DNA of 24,408 bases. It comes from DASYHS01 sp035998295 (lineage in GTDB: Bacteria > Pseudomonadota > Alphaproteobacteria > Azospirillales > Azospirillaceae). The position numbers were made by a program, and so were the translations under genes. The notes under the pieces were generated by a model. The model did not search any database. It saw nothing but the letters and a program-made list of their open reading frames with translations, and was not told where the DNA came from. Shown one piece after another: positions 6,865 through 14,346 of this stretch. The stretch is from positions 1-24,408 of the forward strand of contig NZ_DASYHS010000194.1 in assembly GCF_035998295.1 (NCBI RefSeq), given 5' to 3'. The first letter of the stretch is position 1. Every line of letters starts with the position of its first letter.

Positions 6865-8793
6865 TCATCCTTCGGTGCGGGCGGCGCCGGGATTGGCGAT
6901 CGGCGGGCCCACGGGCCGCGGCGCCGCGCCGCCGTCGCCGGCCGGCATCTGCGCCACCTGCGGCGGCGCATCCCGCGCGACGTCGCGCTTCTGCGCCTCG
7001 ATCAGCAGGTCGCGGCAGATCGGCGCCGCCACGGCCGAGCCGCCGCCGCCGTGCTCGACGATGACGGCGCAGGCGTATCGCGGCGCCGACATCGGCGCAT
7101 AGCCGACGAACAGCGCGTGGTCGCGCTCCTTCCAGGGCAGATCCTCGTTCTTGCGCACGCCGGTCACGCGCTCCGCCATGGTGATGCGGCGCACCTGGCT
7201 CGTCCCGGTCTTGCCGCCCATCTCGAAGCCCGGCTCGGTGATGCGGGACCGGTACGCGGTCCCGGTCGGCGCGTTGACGACCTGGTACATGCCCTGCTTG
7301 ACCAGTTCCAGATACGCCTGCGAAACGCCGATCGACGGCCAGACCGTCTGTTCCGTCCAGCCGCTCTCGATCTGCCGCGTGACGTGCGGCTTGACCGCGA
7401 AGCCGCCATTGACCAGGCGCGCCGTCATCACGGCGAGCTGGAGAGGCGTCGCCAGCACGTAGCCCTGCCCGATCGCGGCGATCAGGCTTTCGCCCTGGGT
7501 CCAGGACTTGCCGAGGTTGGCGAGCTTCCACGCGCGGTCGGGCACCAGGCCGGGCCGCTCGCCCGGGATCTCCAGGTCGAGGCGCGAGCCCAGGCCGAAG
7601 CGCCGGGCCGTCTCCGCGATGCGGTCGATGCCCAGCCGGCGGGCCACCTCGTAGAAGTACACGTCGCAGGAATGGCGGAGCGCCCCCAGCACGTCGACCG
7701 AGCCGTGGCCGCCCTTCTTCCAGCAATGGAAGCGGTGACCGCCGAGGACCATGTGCCCCGGGCAGAACACCGGGGTCCGGGAATTGATGATCCCCGCCTC
7801 CAGCGCCGAGAGCGCCACCACCATCTTGAAGGTCGAGCCCGGCGCATAGTGGCCGGCGATCACCTTGTTGGTCAGAGGGGCGGTGGGATCGGAGGTCAGG
7901 TCCTTCCATATGCTGGTCGGGATGCCGGACGCGAACAGGTTCGGATCGAAGCTCGGGCTCGAGCACAGCGCATAGATGCCGCCGGTATGCACGTCGAGCA
8001 CGACCGCGGCCGCGCTCTGCTCGCCGGCGAGCCGGTCCTGCGTGTACTGCTGGAGGCCGATGTCGACGGTGAGCGTGACGTCGCGCCCGGCCTGCCCCTC
8101 GTCGCGGTCGAGTTCGCGGATCACGCGGCCGACGGCGTTGACCTCGAGCCGGCTGGCGCCGGCCTGCCCCCTGAGATCCTTCTCGTGATGCTTCTCGACC
8201 CCGTTCTTGCCGATGCGGAACCCCGGCAGCGCCAGGACCGGATCGCCGGTCAGCTCCTTCTCCGAGACCGCGCCGACATAGCCGAGCAGATGGGCGGTCG
8301 CCGACTGGAACGGATAGCTGCGGATCTCCCCGACCTCGATCGACGCGCCGGGAAGGTCGGGCGCGTTCATCTCGATCTGGGCGACCTGCTCCCAGGTCAG
8401 GTTCTCCTTCACCGTGACTGGGACGAAGGCCCGCCGGCGCTGGATCTCACGCAGGATGCGCCGCATCTCCGCGTCCGAGATCGGGACGATGTTGGAGAGC
8501 AGCGCCAGCGTCCGCTCGACGTCGCGCGCCTGCTCGGCCACGACGACGACGCGGAAATTCTGCTCGTTCACCGCGAGGGGCACGCCGAACCGGTCCAGGA
8601 TCTGCCCGCGCGAGGGCGCCACCAGCCGCATGCTGATCCGGTTCTCGTCCGCCAGCGTCTTGAACCGGTCGGACTCGACGACCTGGAGGTAGTACATGCG
8701 CCCGACCAGGGCCGAAGCCAGCCCGAGCTTCATGCCGCCGAGCAGCAGCGTGCGGCGGGCCAGAAGGCGGAAACGGTCGGTGTCGCGATCCAT
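6865..8793 (-). CDS. mrdA: Penicillin-binding protein 2 (peptidoglycan D,D-transpeptidase)
   Basis: A 642-aa class B PBP that cross-links peptidoglycan during lateral elongation, working with RodA. A single N-terminal membrane anchor lies at about 13-35. A dimerisation domain follows, with the conserved RGQILDRFGVPLA (62-74). The transpeptidase domain has SxxK at S320-TFK, the SxN-equivalent SCD at 375-377, and KTGTS at 528-532. The C-terminal tail (about 605-642) is proline/alanine-rich and probably disordered. ATG 8793 is 6 nt from the mreD stop and rodA follows after 4 nt, so it is clearly within the operon. The identity is firm. Confidence 0.96.
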   Translation of the reverse strand: MDRDTDRFRLLARRTLLLGGMKLGLASALVGRMYYLQVVESDRFKTLADENRISMRLVAPSRGQILDRFGVPLAVNEQNFRVVVVAEQARDVERTLALLSNIVPISDAEMRRILREIQRRRAFVPVTVKENLTWEQVAQIEMNAPDLPGASIEVGEIRSYPFQSATAHLLGYVGAVSEKELTGDPVLALPGFRIGKNGVEKHHEKDLRGQAGASRLEVNAVGRVIRELDRDEGQAGRDVTLTVDIGLQQYTQDRLAGEQSAAAVVLDVHTGGIYALCSSPSFDPNLFASGIPTSIWKDLTSDPTAPLTNKVIAGHYAPGSTFKMVVALSALEAGIINSRTPVFCPGHMVLGGHRFHCWKKGGHGSVDVLGALRHSCDVYFYEVARRLGIDRIAETARRFGLGSRLDLEIPGERPGLVPDRAWKLANLGKSWTQGESLIAAIGQGYVLATPLQLAVMTARLVNGGFAVKPHVTRQIESGWTEQTVWPSIGVSQAYLELVKQGMYQVVNAPTGTAYRSRITEPGFEMGGKTGTSQVRRITMAERVTGVRKNEDLPWKERDHALFVGYAPMSAPRYACAVIVEHGGGGSAVAAPICRDLLIEAQKRDVARDAPPQVAQMPAGDGGAAPRPVGPPIANPGAARTEG

Positions 8794-8799
8794 GATGCG

Positions 8800-9312
8800 T
8801 CAGACCTGCAGGAAGGCGCGGTGGACCTTGATGAACAGCCAGGCGAACAACGGGAACAGGGCCGCGGTGAGCAGCGCCTGGACGAGCACCGGCGCCACTG
8901 GCAGGAGCGCCACCTGGAGGATCGAGTGGCTCACCCACGACACCGCCGCCGCCCCGAGCACCACGAGGCCGAAACCCACCCACAGCATCGTGAACCCGGT
9001 CGACAGGAAGAAGCGCCGGCGGGTCAGGATCAGCCAGCACACCAGGACATAGACGAGCGCCGTCGAGCCGAGCGGGGTCCCGCCGAGCAGGTCCTGCATC
9101 ACCCCGAGCCCGAAGCTGAAGGCCGGGCGCAGCAGGTCGGGCCGATGGATCGTCCAGTAGTATACGGCCATCAGTCCGAGCCCCGGCGCCACGGCGCCGT
9201 AGCCGGGCAGGTACAGCGGGACCATGGCGACCAGGATCAGCATCGCGGTCACGGCGAACGGCGCCACATTCCGGCCGGCCGCGTCGACCCGGGTCCAGAA
9301 GCTTCCCGTCAT
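8800..9312 (-). CDS. mreD: Rod shape-determining protein MreD
   Basis: A 170-aa hydrophobic protein with about five or six membrane helices (AVTAMLILVAMVPLYLPG, GLGLMAVYYW, ALVYVLVCWLIL and others) and the family-typical GVMQDLLGGTPLGSTAL segment. It is an inner-membrane scaffold of the elongasome that links MreC to the cytoplasmic MreB filament. The frame is open far upstream, but ATG 9312, overlapping the mreC stop as ATGA, gives the correct N-terminus (MTGSFWTRVD). It sits between mreC and mrdA in the standard order. Confidence 0.92.
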   Translation of the reverse strand: MTGSFWTRVDAAGRNVAPFAVTAMLILVAMVPLYLPGYGAVAPGLGLMAVYYWTIHRPDLLRPAFSFGLGVMQDLLGGTPLGSTALVYVLVCWLILTRRRFFLSTGFTMLWVGFGLVVLGAAAVSWVSHSILQVALLPVAPVLVQALLTAALFPLFAWLFIKVHRAFLQV

Positions 9313-10187
9313 TGCATCCCGCCGCGCGCCGCTGCCTCGGCAGCGAGGCCACCCGGCAGGCCGAAATCGACGATCTGGAGATGTTCGACCCGCGACAGGT
9401 CGACCATCGGCGCGACCCGGACCCCCCGCTCGCCGACCGAGGCCACGACGCCGACCGGCAACCCGGCGGGGATCAGCCCGCCATGGCCCGAGGTCGTCAC
9501 GCGGTCGCCGACGGACACCGGCGCATCGGGGGGCATGTACATCAGCAGCGGCTGGTCGCCGTTGTCGCCGCCAAGCACCGCGCGCTGGCGCGAAGGCTCG
9601 AGCACGACCGGGACGCGGGCGTTCAGGTCCGTGACCAGCAGCACGCGGGCCGACCACTCGCCCACCTCGACGACCCTGCCGACCAGCCCCCTGCCGGAGA
9701 GGGCGGCCTGCCCCCTGCGCACGCCGTCGCGGCGCCCCGCCGTGACGACGAGAGTGCGCACGAAGGCGCCGCCCGGATCGGCCACGACGCGCGCGGTGAC
9801 GAAGCGCGCCGCAGGTTCGGGAACGTAGTTCAGGAGGCCGCGCAGGCTCCGGTTCTCCGCCTCGAGCCGCTGGGCGGCCTGCTGCCACTGCAGCAGGACG
9901 GCGTTCTCCTGGCGCAGGCGCTCGTTCTCGCCGCGCAGGTCGACCAGTTCGTTGGCGGTCTCGACGAGGTTCGCGGTGGTCGCGGCCGGGCGGGAGATCG
10001 CCTCGAGGATCGGGGCGAAGGCGTCCGTGACGCGGGCCCGGACATTCTCGACCAGCACGGCGTCGATCTTGCCGACCATCATCAGCATGATGGCGGACGA
10101 CACCAGAAGCAGGAAGGAGAACCGCTGAGCCAGCGCCCGCAGAGGAACGGCAAGTCTTACCACGGATCCGGTGGCGCGTGACTTCAC
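9309..10187 (-). CDS. mreC: Rod shape-determining protein MreC
   Basis: A bitopic periplasmic scaffold of the elongasome. It has a short cytoplasmic N-terminus, one membrane helix (FSFLLLVSSAIMLMMVGKI), a coiled coil (LVDLRGENERLRQENAVLLQWQQAAQRLEAENRSL) and a beta-rich C-terminal domain (GLVGRVVEVGEWSARVLLVTDLNARVPV). The start is uncertain. GTG 10187 gives an N-terminus of usual length; the frame stays open to a TTG at 10205, and neither has a clear Shine-Dalgarno. The stop overlaps mreD by 4 nt, while about 76 nt with a small hairpin (arms 10214-10220 and 10233-10239) separate it from mreB. Confidence 0.93.
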   Translation of the reverse strand: MKSRATGSVVRLAVPLRALAQRFSFLLLVSSAIMLMMVGKIDAVLVENVRARVTDAFAPILEAISRPAATTANLVETANELVDLRGENERLRQENAVLLQWQQAAQRLEAENRSLRGLLNYVPEPAARFVTARVVADPGGAFVRTLVVTAGRRDGVRRGQAALSGRGLVGRVVEVGEWSARVLLVTDLNARVPVVLEPSRQRAVLGGDNGDQPLLMYMPPDAPVSVGDRVTTSGHGGLIPAGLPVGVVASVGERGVRVAPMVDLSRVEHLQIVDFGLPGGLAAEAAARGGMQ

Positions 10188-10263
10188 TGGCTCAACCCGC
10201 TTCAACTCGGCCCGTGGCGGCGCCCGAAGCTCCCGCCACCGAATAACCGTACTGCCCAGGTGC

Positions 10264-11304
10264 TTAATACATGCTTATCAGCACGTTCTTGAGCGTCTTC
10301 ATTTCTTCTAGCGCGCGGCCGGTGCCGAGGGCAACGCAGGAAAGGGGATCATCCGCAATCGATACAGGTAATCCGGTCGCGTGGCGCAGGACGTAATCCA
10401 GATTGCCGAGGAGGGCACCACCACCGGTCAGGACGATACCCTTGTCGACGATGTCGGCGGCCAGTTCGGGGGCGGTGTGCTCCAGCGCCACCTTCACGGC
10501 CTCGATGATCGCCGACACGGGCTCGGCCAGGGATTCCGCGATCTGGCGCTCGGAGATGATCAGTTCCTTCGGGACGCCGTTCATCAGGTCCCGGCCCTTG
10601 ATCTCCATGATCCGGCCTTCGCCGTCCTCGGGCGGGCAGGCGGAGCCGATCTCCTTCTTGATGCGCTCGGCCGAGCCTTCGCCGACCAGCAGGTTGTGGG
10701 TGCGGCGGATGTAACCGATGATCGCCTCGTCCATCTTGTCGCCGCCGACGCGGACCGAGCGCGAATAGACGATGCCCCCCAGCGACAGGACGGCGACCTC
10801 GGTCGTGCCGCCGCCGATGTCGACGACCATGCTTCCGGTCGGCTCGGTCACCGGCAGGCCGGCGCCGATCGCGGCGGCCATAGGCTCCTCGATCAGGAAG
10901 ACGCGGCGCGCGCCCGCCGATTCGGCCGATTCCTGGATCGCGCGCCGCTCGACCGCGGTCGAGCCCGACGGGACGCAGATGATCACCTGCGGGCTCGCGA
11001 AGCTCCGCCGGTTGTGCACCTTCCTGATGAAGTGCTTGATCATCTCCTCGGCGACTTCGAAGTCGGCGATGACGCCGTCGCGCAGCGGCCGGATCGCCTG
11101 GATGTTGCCGGGCGTTCGCCCGAGCATCATCTTGGCCTCGTCGCCGACGGCGAGCACCTGCTTCTTTCCCCGTACGTTGGCGATGGCCACGACGGAGGGC
11201 TCATTGAGAACGATGCCGCGGCCCTTCACGTAGACGAGCGTATTGGCCGTGCCGAGATCGATCGCCATGTCGGCTGACAGCACGCCGAGCAATTTCGAAA
11301 GCAT
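10264..11304 (-). CDS. mreB: Rod shape-determining protein MreB (actin homologue)
   Basis: A 346-aa actin-fold ATPase that forms membrane-associated filaments and positions the elongation machinery. Nucleotide-binding motifs are visible: DLGTANTLVYVKG (16-28), VDIGGGTTEVAVLS and LTGGGALLGNLD. The N-terminal MLSKLLGVLSADM is typical of alphaproteobacterial MreB and likely binds the membrane. Length and motifs are complete. ATG 11304 is used although no good Shine-Dalgarno precedes it. It is the first gene of the mreBCD-mrdA-rodA operon, so the promoter should lie in the large region 11305-11926. Confidence 0.97.
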   Translation of the reverse strand: MLSKLLGVLSADMAIDLGTANTLVYVKGRGIVLNEPSVVAIANVRGKKQVLAVGDEAKMMLGRTPGNIQAIRPLRDGVIADFEVAEEMIKHFIRKVHNRRSFASPQVIICVPSGSTAVERRAIQESAESAGARRVFLIEEPMAAAIGAGLPVTEPTGSMVVDIGGGTTEVAVLSLGGIVYSRSVRVGGDKMDEAIIGYIRRTHNLLVGEGSAERIKKEIGSACPPEDGEGRIMEIKGRDLMNGVPKELIISERQIAESLAEPVSAIIEAVKVALEHTAPELAADIVDKGIVLTGGGALLGNLDYVLRHATGLPVSIADDPLSCVALGTGRALEEMKTLKNVLISMY

Positions 11305-11585
11305 GGAGGTTTTTAGCTCTGCATTCGGTTGGAAGGGCCCGAGGTCGTCGGCGACGGCCAGGAAGAAGCCATCTCAGTGTTCCTAGATCAACGCCCGGCC
11401 TTACTCAAGTGGAGAGTGCGCCGGGGCATCCCTTCGAGATGCCTGTTGCCGTCGGTGATCGCGCCGGAACCGGGAGATGGTGTCGGCGTCCCGAGTGCCC
11501 CATCCTCGCCTTGCGTGGTTAACACTCCGTGAAGCCACCCGAAATTCCCATCCCGGTCCGTAGCACGCGCAATAAAGGAGCAGGC

Positions 11586-11604
11586 GGTCATATGCGATAT
11601 GACC
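11586..11604. promoter_or_regulatory. Inverted repeat, candidate operator
   Basis: GGTCATATGCGATATGACC consists of two perfect 8-bp arms around GCG. It is AT-richer than its surroundings and lies in the divergent mreB/sigma intergenic region. Its size and symmetry are typical of a dimeric regulator's operator. The regulator cannot be named. Confidence 0.5.
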
Positions 11605-11765
11605 AAGAGCCGATCCCGCGTTCCGGAAAGAAGGGTCGATGGACGGCGCCGCCTTTGCGTATCCTCAACGCATTGATCCACCGCGGCGAAACGGCAGCAG
11701 GCCGTCCGGCGCGGCCACGGAGCCGATCAATCCGGACCCGGATCGGTCTAGGCGGACGGTATTAC

Positions 11766-11779
11766 CCCGGGTACCCGGG
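11766..11779. repeat. 14-bp perfect palindrome
   Basis: CCCGGGTACCCGGG lies 3 nt before the first GGAACC motif and about 150 nt before the sigma-factor start. It could be an operator, or a chance product of high GC. Confidence 0.4.
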
Positions 11780-11926
11780 TTGGAACCGGCCGCGGAACCT
11801 CCAAACTGTAACCCGAAGGGCCGTCCCGCGGCCCGCACGGATCACAACAGGTTTCCTGCCGATGGATTGCGCGAGACTGATGACGACAGTGAACCGAGAA
11901 TGCCGGCGCGGCTACGGAGACCCCTC

Positions 11927-12535
11927 ATGACCGAGAACACGCTCGAACGGCTCGAACAGGAAATCCCGGCGCTGCGCAGGTTCGCCAGGGCCTTGGTCGG
12001 CCATCCCGAACGCGCCGACGACCTCGTGCAGGACACGCTGGAACGCGCGCTGACGCGGCTCGACAGCTATACGCCCGGGACGAACATGCGGGCGTGGCTC
12101 TTCACGATCCTGCGCAACGCCCACATCAACGAGCTGAGGCGCGCCCGGACCACGACGGCGCCGGACGAGACGCTGGAGGCGCTGAGCCCGCCGGCTCCGG
12201 CCGGGCAGGAGCACGGGCTCGCGATGCGCGACCTGCAGAGGGCGCTGGCGCAGCTCACCCCCGAGATGCGCGAGGTGCTGCTGCTGATCGGGCTGGAAGG
12301 GCTCAGCTACGAGGAGGCGGCGACGGTCCTGTGCGCCAAGGTCGGGACGGTGAAGTCGCGCCTGTGCCGGGGCCGCGAGGCGCTGCGCCGGCTGATGGAC
12401 GGCGAGCTGAAGCAGCTCGACGGCGGGCCCCACCCGGCCGAGCTGCTGATCTTCCCGCGCATCCAGGCGGCCCTCGAGCGCCGCAACTCGGCCCCCCCGA
12501 TCACGGCCGCCGAGCGCCGGCGCGCCGCGGGGTAA
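11927..12535 (+). CDS. ECF (sigma-70 family) RNA polymerase sigma factor, EcfG-like
   Basis: A 202-aa group IV sigma factor. Region 2 is seen as HPERADDLVQDTLERALTRL followed by PGTNMRAWLFTILRN (about 26-65). Region 4 is LAQLTPEMREVLLLIGLEGLSYEEAATVL...GTVKSRLCRGREAL (about 104-155). The phrases PGTN-RAWLFTILRN and GLSYEEAA recall the alphaproteobacterial general stress sigma EcfG and its relatives, but I cannot fix the ECF group. A C-terminal extension of about 40 residues follows. ATG 11927 has GGAG 7 nt upstream; the frame is open further upstream with poor coding character. No NepR, PhyR or membrane anti-sigma gene is adjacent, so it is an orphan locus. Confidence 0.9.
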   Translation: MTENTLERLEQEIPALRRFARALVGHPERADDLVQDTLERALTRLDSYTPGTNMRAWLFTILRNAHINELRRARTTTAPDETLEALSPPAPAGQEHGLAMRDLQRALAQLTPEMREVLLLIGLEGLSYEEAATVLCAKVGTVKSRLCRGREALRRLMDGELKQLDGGPHPAELLIFPRIQAALERRNSAPPITAAERRRAAG

Positions 12536-12547
12536 GGGCCGCGGCCC

Positions 12548-12588
12548 AAGGGCGAAGCGGCGCGGGTCCGCCCCGCGCCGCCGCCCTT
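12548..12588. terminator. Bidirectional hairpin between sigma gene and ilvC
   Basis: GCGGCGCGGG (12557-12566) pairs with 12572-12581. After an AA bulge, seven more pairs form between 12548-12554 and 12582-12588. It lies between convergent genes, as expected for a shared terminator. No clear T-run follows on either side, which is common in GC-rich genomes. Confidence 0.55.
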
Positions 12589-12607
12589 AGGGATCAGTTC
12601 TCCGCGA

Positions 12608-13627
12608 TCAGTTCTTCGCCTTGTCGACGAGCTTGTTGGCGGCGATCCACGGCATCATGGCCCGCAGCTTCTCGCCGACCTGCTCGATCGAGTGCTCGGC
12701 GTTGCGGCGGCGCACCGCCTTGAAGCTCGGCTGGCCGACCTTGCACTCCAGCATCCAGTCGCGCGTGAAGCGCCCGCTCTGGATGTCGTCGAGGATCCGC
12801 TTCATCTCGGCCTTGGTCTCGTCCGTGATCAGGCGCGGCCCGCGGGTATAGTCGCCGTACTCGGCCGTGTTGCTGATGGAGTAGCGCATGTTCGCCATGC
12901 CGCCCTCGTACATCAGGTCGACGATCAGCTTCACCTCGTGCAGGCACTCGAAATAGGCCATCTCCGGCGCGTAGCCGGCCTCGACCAGCGTCTCGTAGCC
13001 GGCCTGGATCAGATGGGTGAGACCGCCGCACAGGACCGCCTGCTCGCCGAACAGGTCGGTCTCGCACTCTTCCTTGAAGGTGGTCTCGATGACGCCGGCG
13101 CGGCCGCCGCCGATCGCGGAGGCGTAGGACAGCGCCACTTCCAGGGCGTTGCCGCTCGCGTTCTGGTGGACGGCCACCAGGCAAGGCACGCCGCCGCCGC
13201 GCTGGTACTCGCTGCGCACGGTGTGGCCGGGCCCTTTCGGGGCGATCATGAAGACGTCGATGTCCGCGCGCGGCTCGATCAGGCTGAAATGGATGTTGAG
13301 ACCGTGGGCGAAGGCGAGCGCCGCCCCCTCCTTCATGTTCGGGCCGAGATGGTCGCGGTAGAGGTCGGCCTGGAGCTCGTCCGGGGTCAGCACCATCACG
13401 ACGTCGGCGATCTTCGCCGCCTCGGCGGGGGTCATCACCGTGAAGCCCGCGGCCTTGGCCTTGCGGCCGCTGGCGCTGCCGGGACGCAGGGCGACGATCA
13501 CCTCCTTCACGCCGCTGTCGCGAAGGTTGGCGGCATGGGCATGGCCCTGGCTGCCGTAGCCGACGATGCAGACCTTCCTGCCCTTGACCAGATTGACGTC
13601 GGCATCCCGATCGTAATAGACGCGCAT
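12608..13627 (-). CDS. ilvC: Ketol-acid reductoisomerase (NADP+), class I
   Basis: A 339-aa enzyme that converts acetolactate or acetohydroxybutyrate to dihydroxy-acids in valine, leucine and isoleucine synthesis. The Rossmann fingerprint is GYGSQGHAHA (23-32), the cofactor-phosphate loop RPGSASGRK (48-56) indicates NADPH, and His108 lies in AHGLNIHF. The Mg2+-binding acids D191 and E195 (DLFGEQ), E227 and E231 are present. The length matches class I exactly. The frame is open far upstream, but ATG 13627 is preceded by GAGGAAG at the right distance. It follows ilvN by 74 nt with a hairpin in the gap. Confidence 0.97.
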   Translation of the reverse strand: MRVYYDRDADVNLVKGRKVCIVGYGSQGHAHAANLRDSGVKEVIVALRPGSASGRKAKAAGFTVMTPAEAAKIADVVMVLTPDELQADLYRDHLGPNMKEGAALAFAHGLNIHFSLIEPRADIDVFMIAPKGPGHTVRSEYQRGGGVPCLVAVHQNASGNALEVALSYASAIGGGRAGVIETTFKEECETDLFGEQAVLCGGLTHLIQAGYETLVEAGYAPEMAYFECLHEVKLIVDLMYEGGMANMRYSISNTAEYGDYTRGPRLITDETKAEMKRILDDIQSGRFTRDWMLECKVGQPSFKAVRRRNAEHSIEQVGEKLRAMMPWIAANKLVDKAKN

Positions 13628-13649
13628 GATGTTCTTCCTCGCATGAATG

Positions 13650-13696
13650 CCGCGCCGCGCGCGGCCAGATCCCCGTAGTAGCGCCGCGCGGCGCGG
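13650..13696 (-). repeat. Intercistronic hairpin between ilvN and ilvC
   Basis: Positions 13650-13661 and 13685-13696 form 12 perfect GC pairs with a 23-nt loop, filling most of the ilvN-ilvC gap. It could act as an RNA-processing or stabilising element or a partial terminator that tunes ilvC level. Confidence 0.5.
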
Positions 13697-13701
13697 TGCC
13701 G

Positions 13702-14232
13702 TCAGAAAGCCGACGGCCCGCGCGACATGGCGACGACGCCGGTCCGGCAGACGTCGACCAGGCCGAGCTGGCCCATCAGGCCGATGAAGTCGGTGAGTTC
13801 CTCGACCGTCCCCGTCATTTCGAAGACGAAGGAGGTCAGCGTCGCGTCGACGACGCGCGCCTCGTAGATGTCGGCGAGCCGGAGCGCCTCGATGCGCTTC
13901 TCCCCCGCGCCCGCGACCTTGACGAGCGCCAGCTCGCGCTCGATGTGCCGCCCCTCGTCGGTCAGGTCCTTGACCCGGTGGACGGGCACCAGCCGGTCGA
14001 GCTGGGCCTTGATCTGCTCGATGATCATGGGGGTGCCGCTGGTCACCACCGTGATCCGCGACAGCCCCCGGCCGGGGTCGGTCTCGGCGACGGTCAGGCT
14101 CTCGATGTTGTAGCCCCGGCCGGAGAACAGGCCGATGACGCGGGCGAGGACGCCCGGCTCGTTGTCGACGAGCACCGAGATCGTATGTCTCTCTATGCCG
14201 CTGGCGATGCCGCTGGTCGTGTCGTTGCTCAC
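13702..14232 (-). CDS. ilvN: Acetolactate synthase small (regulatory) subunit
   Basis: A 176-aa regulatory subunit of acetohydroxyacid synthase that activates the large subunit and confers feedback inhibition by valine. The N-terminal ACT domain (about 16-90) shows HTISVLVDNEPGVLARVIGLFSGRGYNIESL. The C-terminal ALS-type domain includes VDVCRTGVVAMSRGP at the end. The size is as in the IlvH/IlvN family of alphaproteobacteria. It follows ilvB by 114 nt and precedes ilvC. Some annotators would name it ilvH. The identity is firm. Confidence 0.96.
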   Translation of the reverse strand: MSNDTTSGIASGIERHTISVLVDNEPGVLARVIGLFSGRGYNIESLTVAETDPGRGLSRITVVTSGTPMIIEQIKAQLDRLVPVHRVKDLTDEGRHIERELALVKVAGAGEKRIEALRLADIYEARVVDATLTSFVFEMTGTVEELTDFIGLMGQLGLVDVCRTGVVAMSRGPSAF

Positions 14233-14295
14233 GGTATGGAACTCCGGAAGGGTACAGGCAAGCCGGCCCGGCGCAAGCGGGGCCGGAGGTGTCCG

Positions 14296-14340
14296 CGGCC
14301 CCGCGCCGCGCGGGGCCGGCGCTCGGGGCCCGGAGGCCCC
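14296..14340 (-). repeat. Two GC hairpins between ilvB and ilvN
   Basis: A 10-bp stem pairs 14296-14305 with 14309-14318 around CCG. A 6-bp stem pairs 14325-14330 with 14335-14340 around CGGA and begins 7 nt after the ilvB stop. Together they occupy much of the 114-nt gap inside the operon. Confidence 0.5.
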
Positions 14341-14346
14341 TGCCGC

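Larger units (their letters stand above)
11305..11926. other. 622-nt divergent regulatory region between mreB and the sigma factor gene
   Basis: No convincing gene. A + frame from ATG 11592 to a stop at 11930 overlaps the sigma start as ATGA, but its third positions are only about two-thirds G/C against about 90% in real genes here, and its product resembles nothing. The region must hold the mreB promoter (minus) and the sigma-gene promoter (+). It contains a 19-bp inverted repeat at 11586-11604, a 14-bp palindrome at 11766-11779 and two GGAACC motifs at 11782 and 11794. A poor minus-strand promoter candidate (TTGAGT, 17 nt, TAGGAA) lies around 11388-11416. Confidence 0.6.

Noticed and set aside
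6745..9828. Open + strand frame of about 1000 codons opposite rodA, mrdA and mreD
   Set aside because: It is antisense to three firm genes. The product is His/Arg/Asp-rich low-complexity sequence without any domain, a usual shadow in GC-rich DNA.
11592..11930. 112-codon + frame ending as ATGA on the sigma-factor start, considered as a NepR-like anti-sigma gene
   Set aside because: Third positions are only about two-thirds G/C, the product is Arg/Pro-rich without the NepR core motif, and the Shine-Dalgarno is weakly placed.
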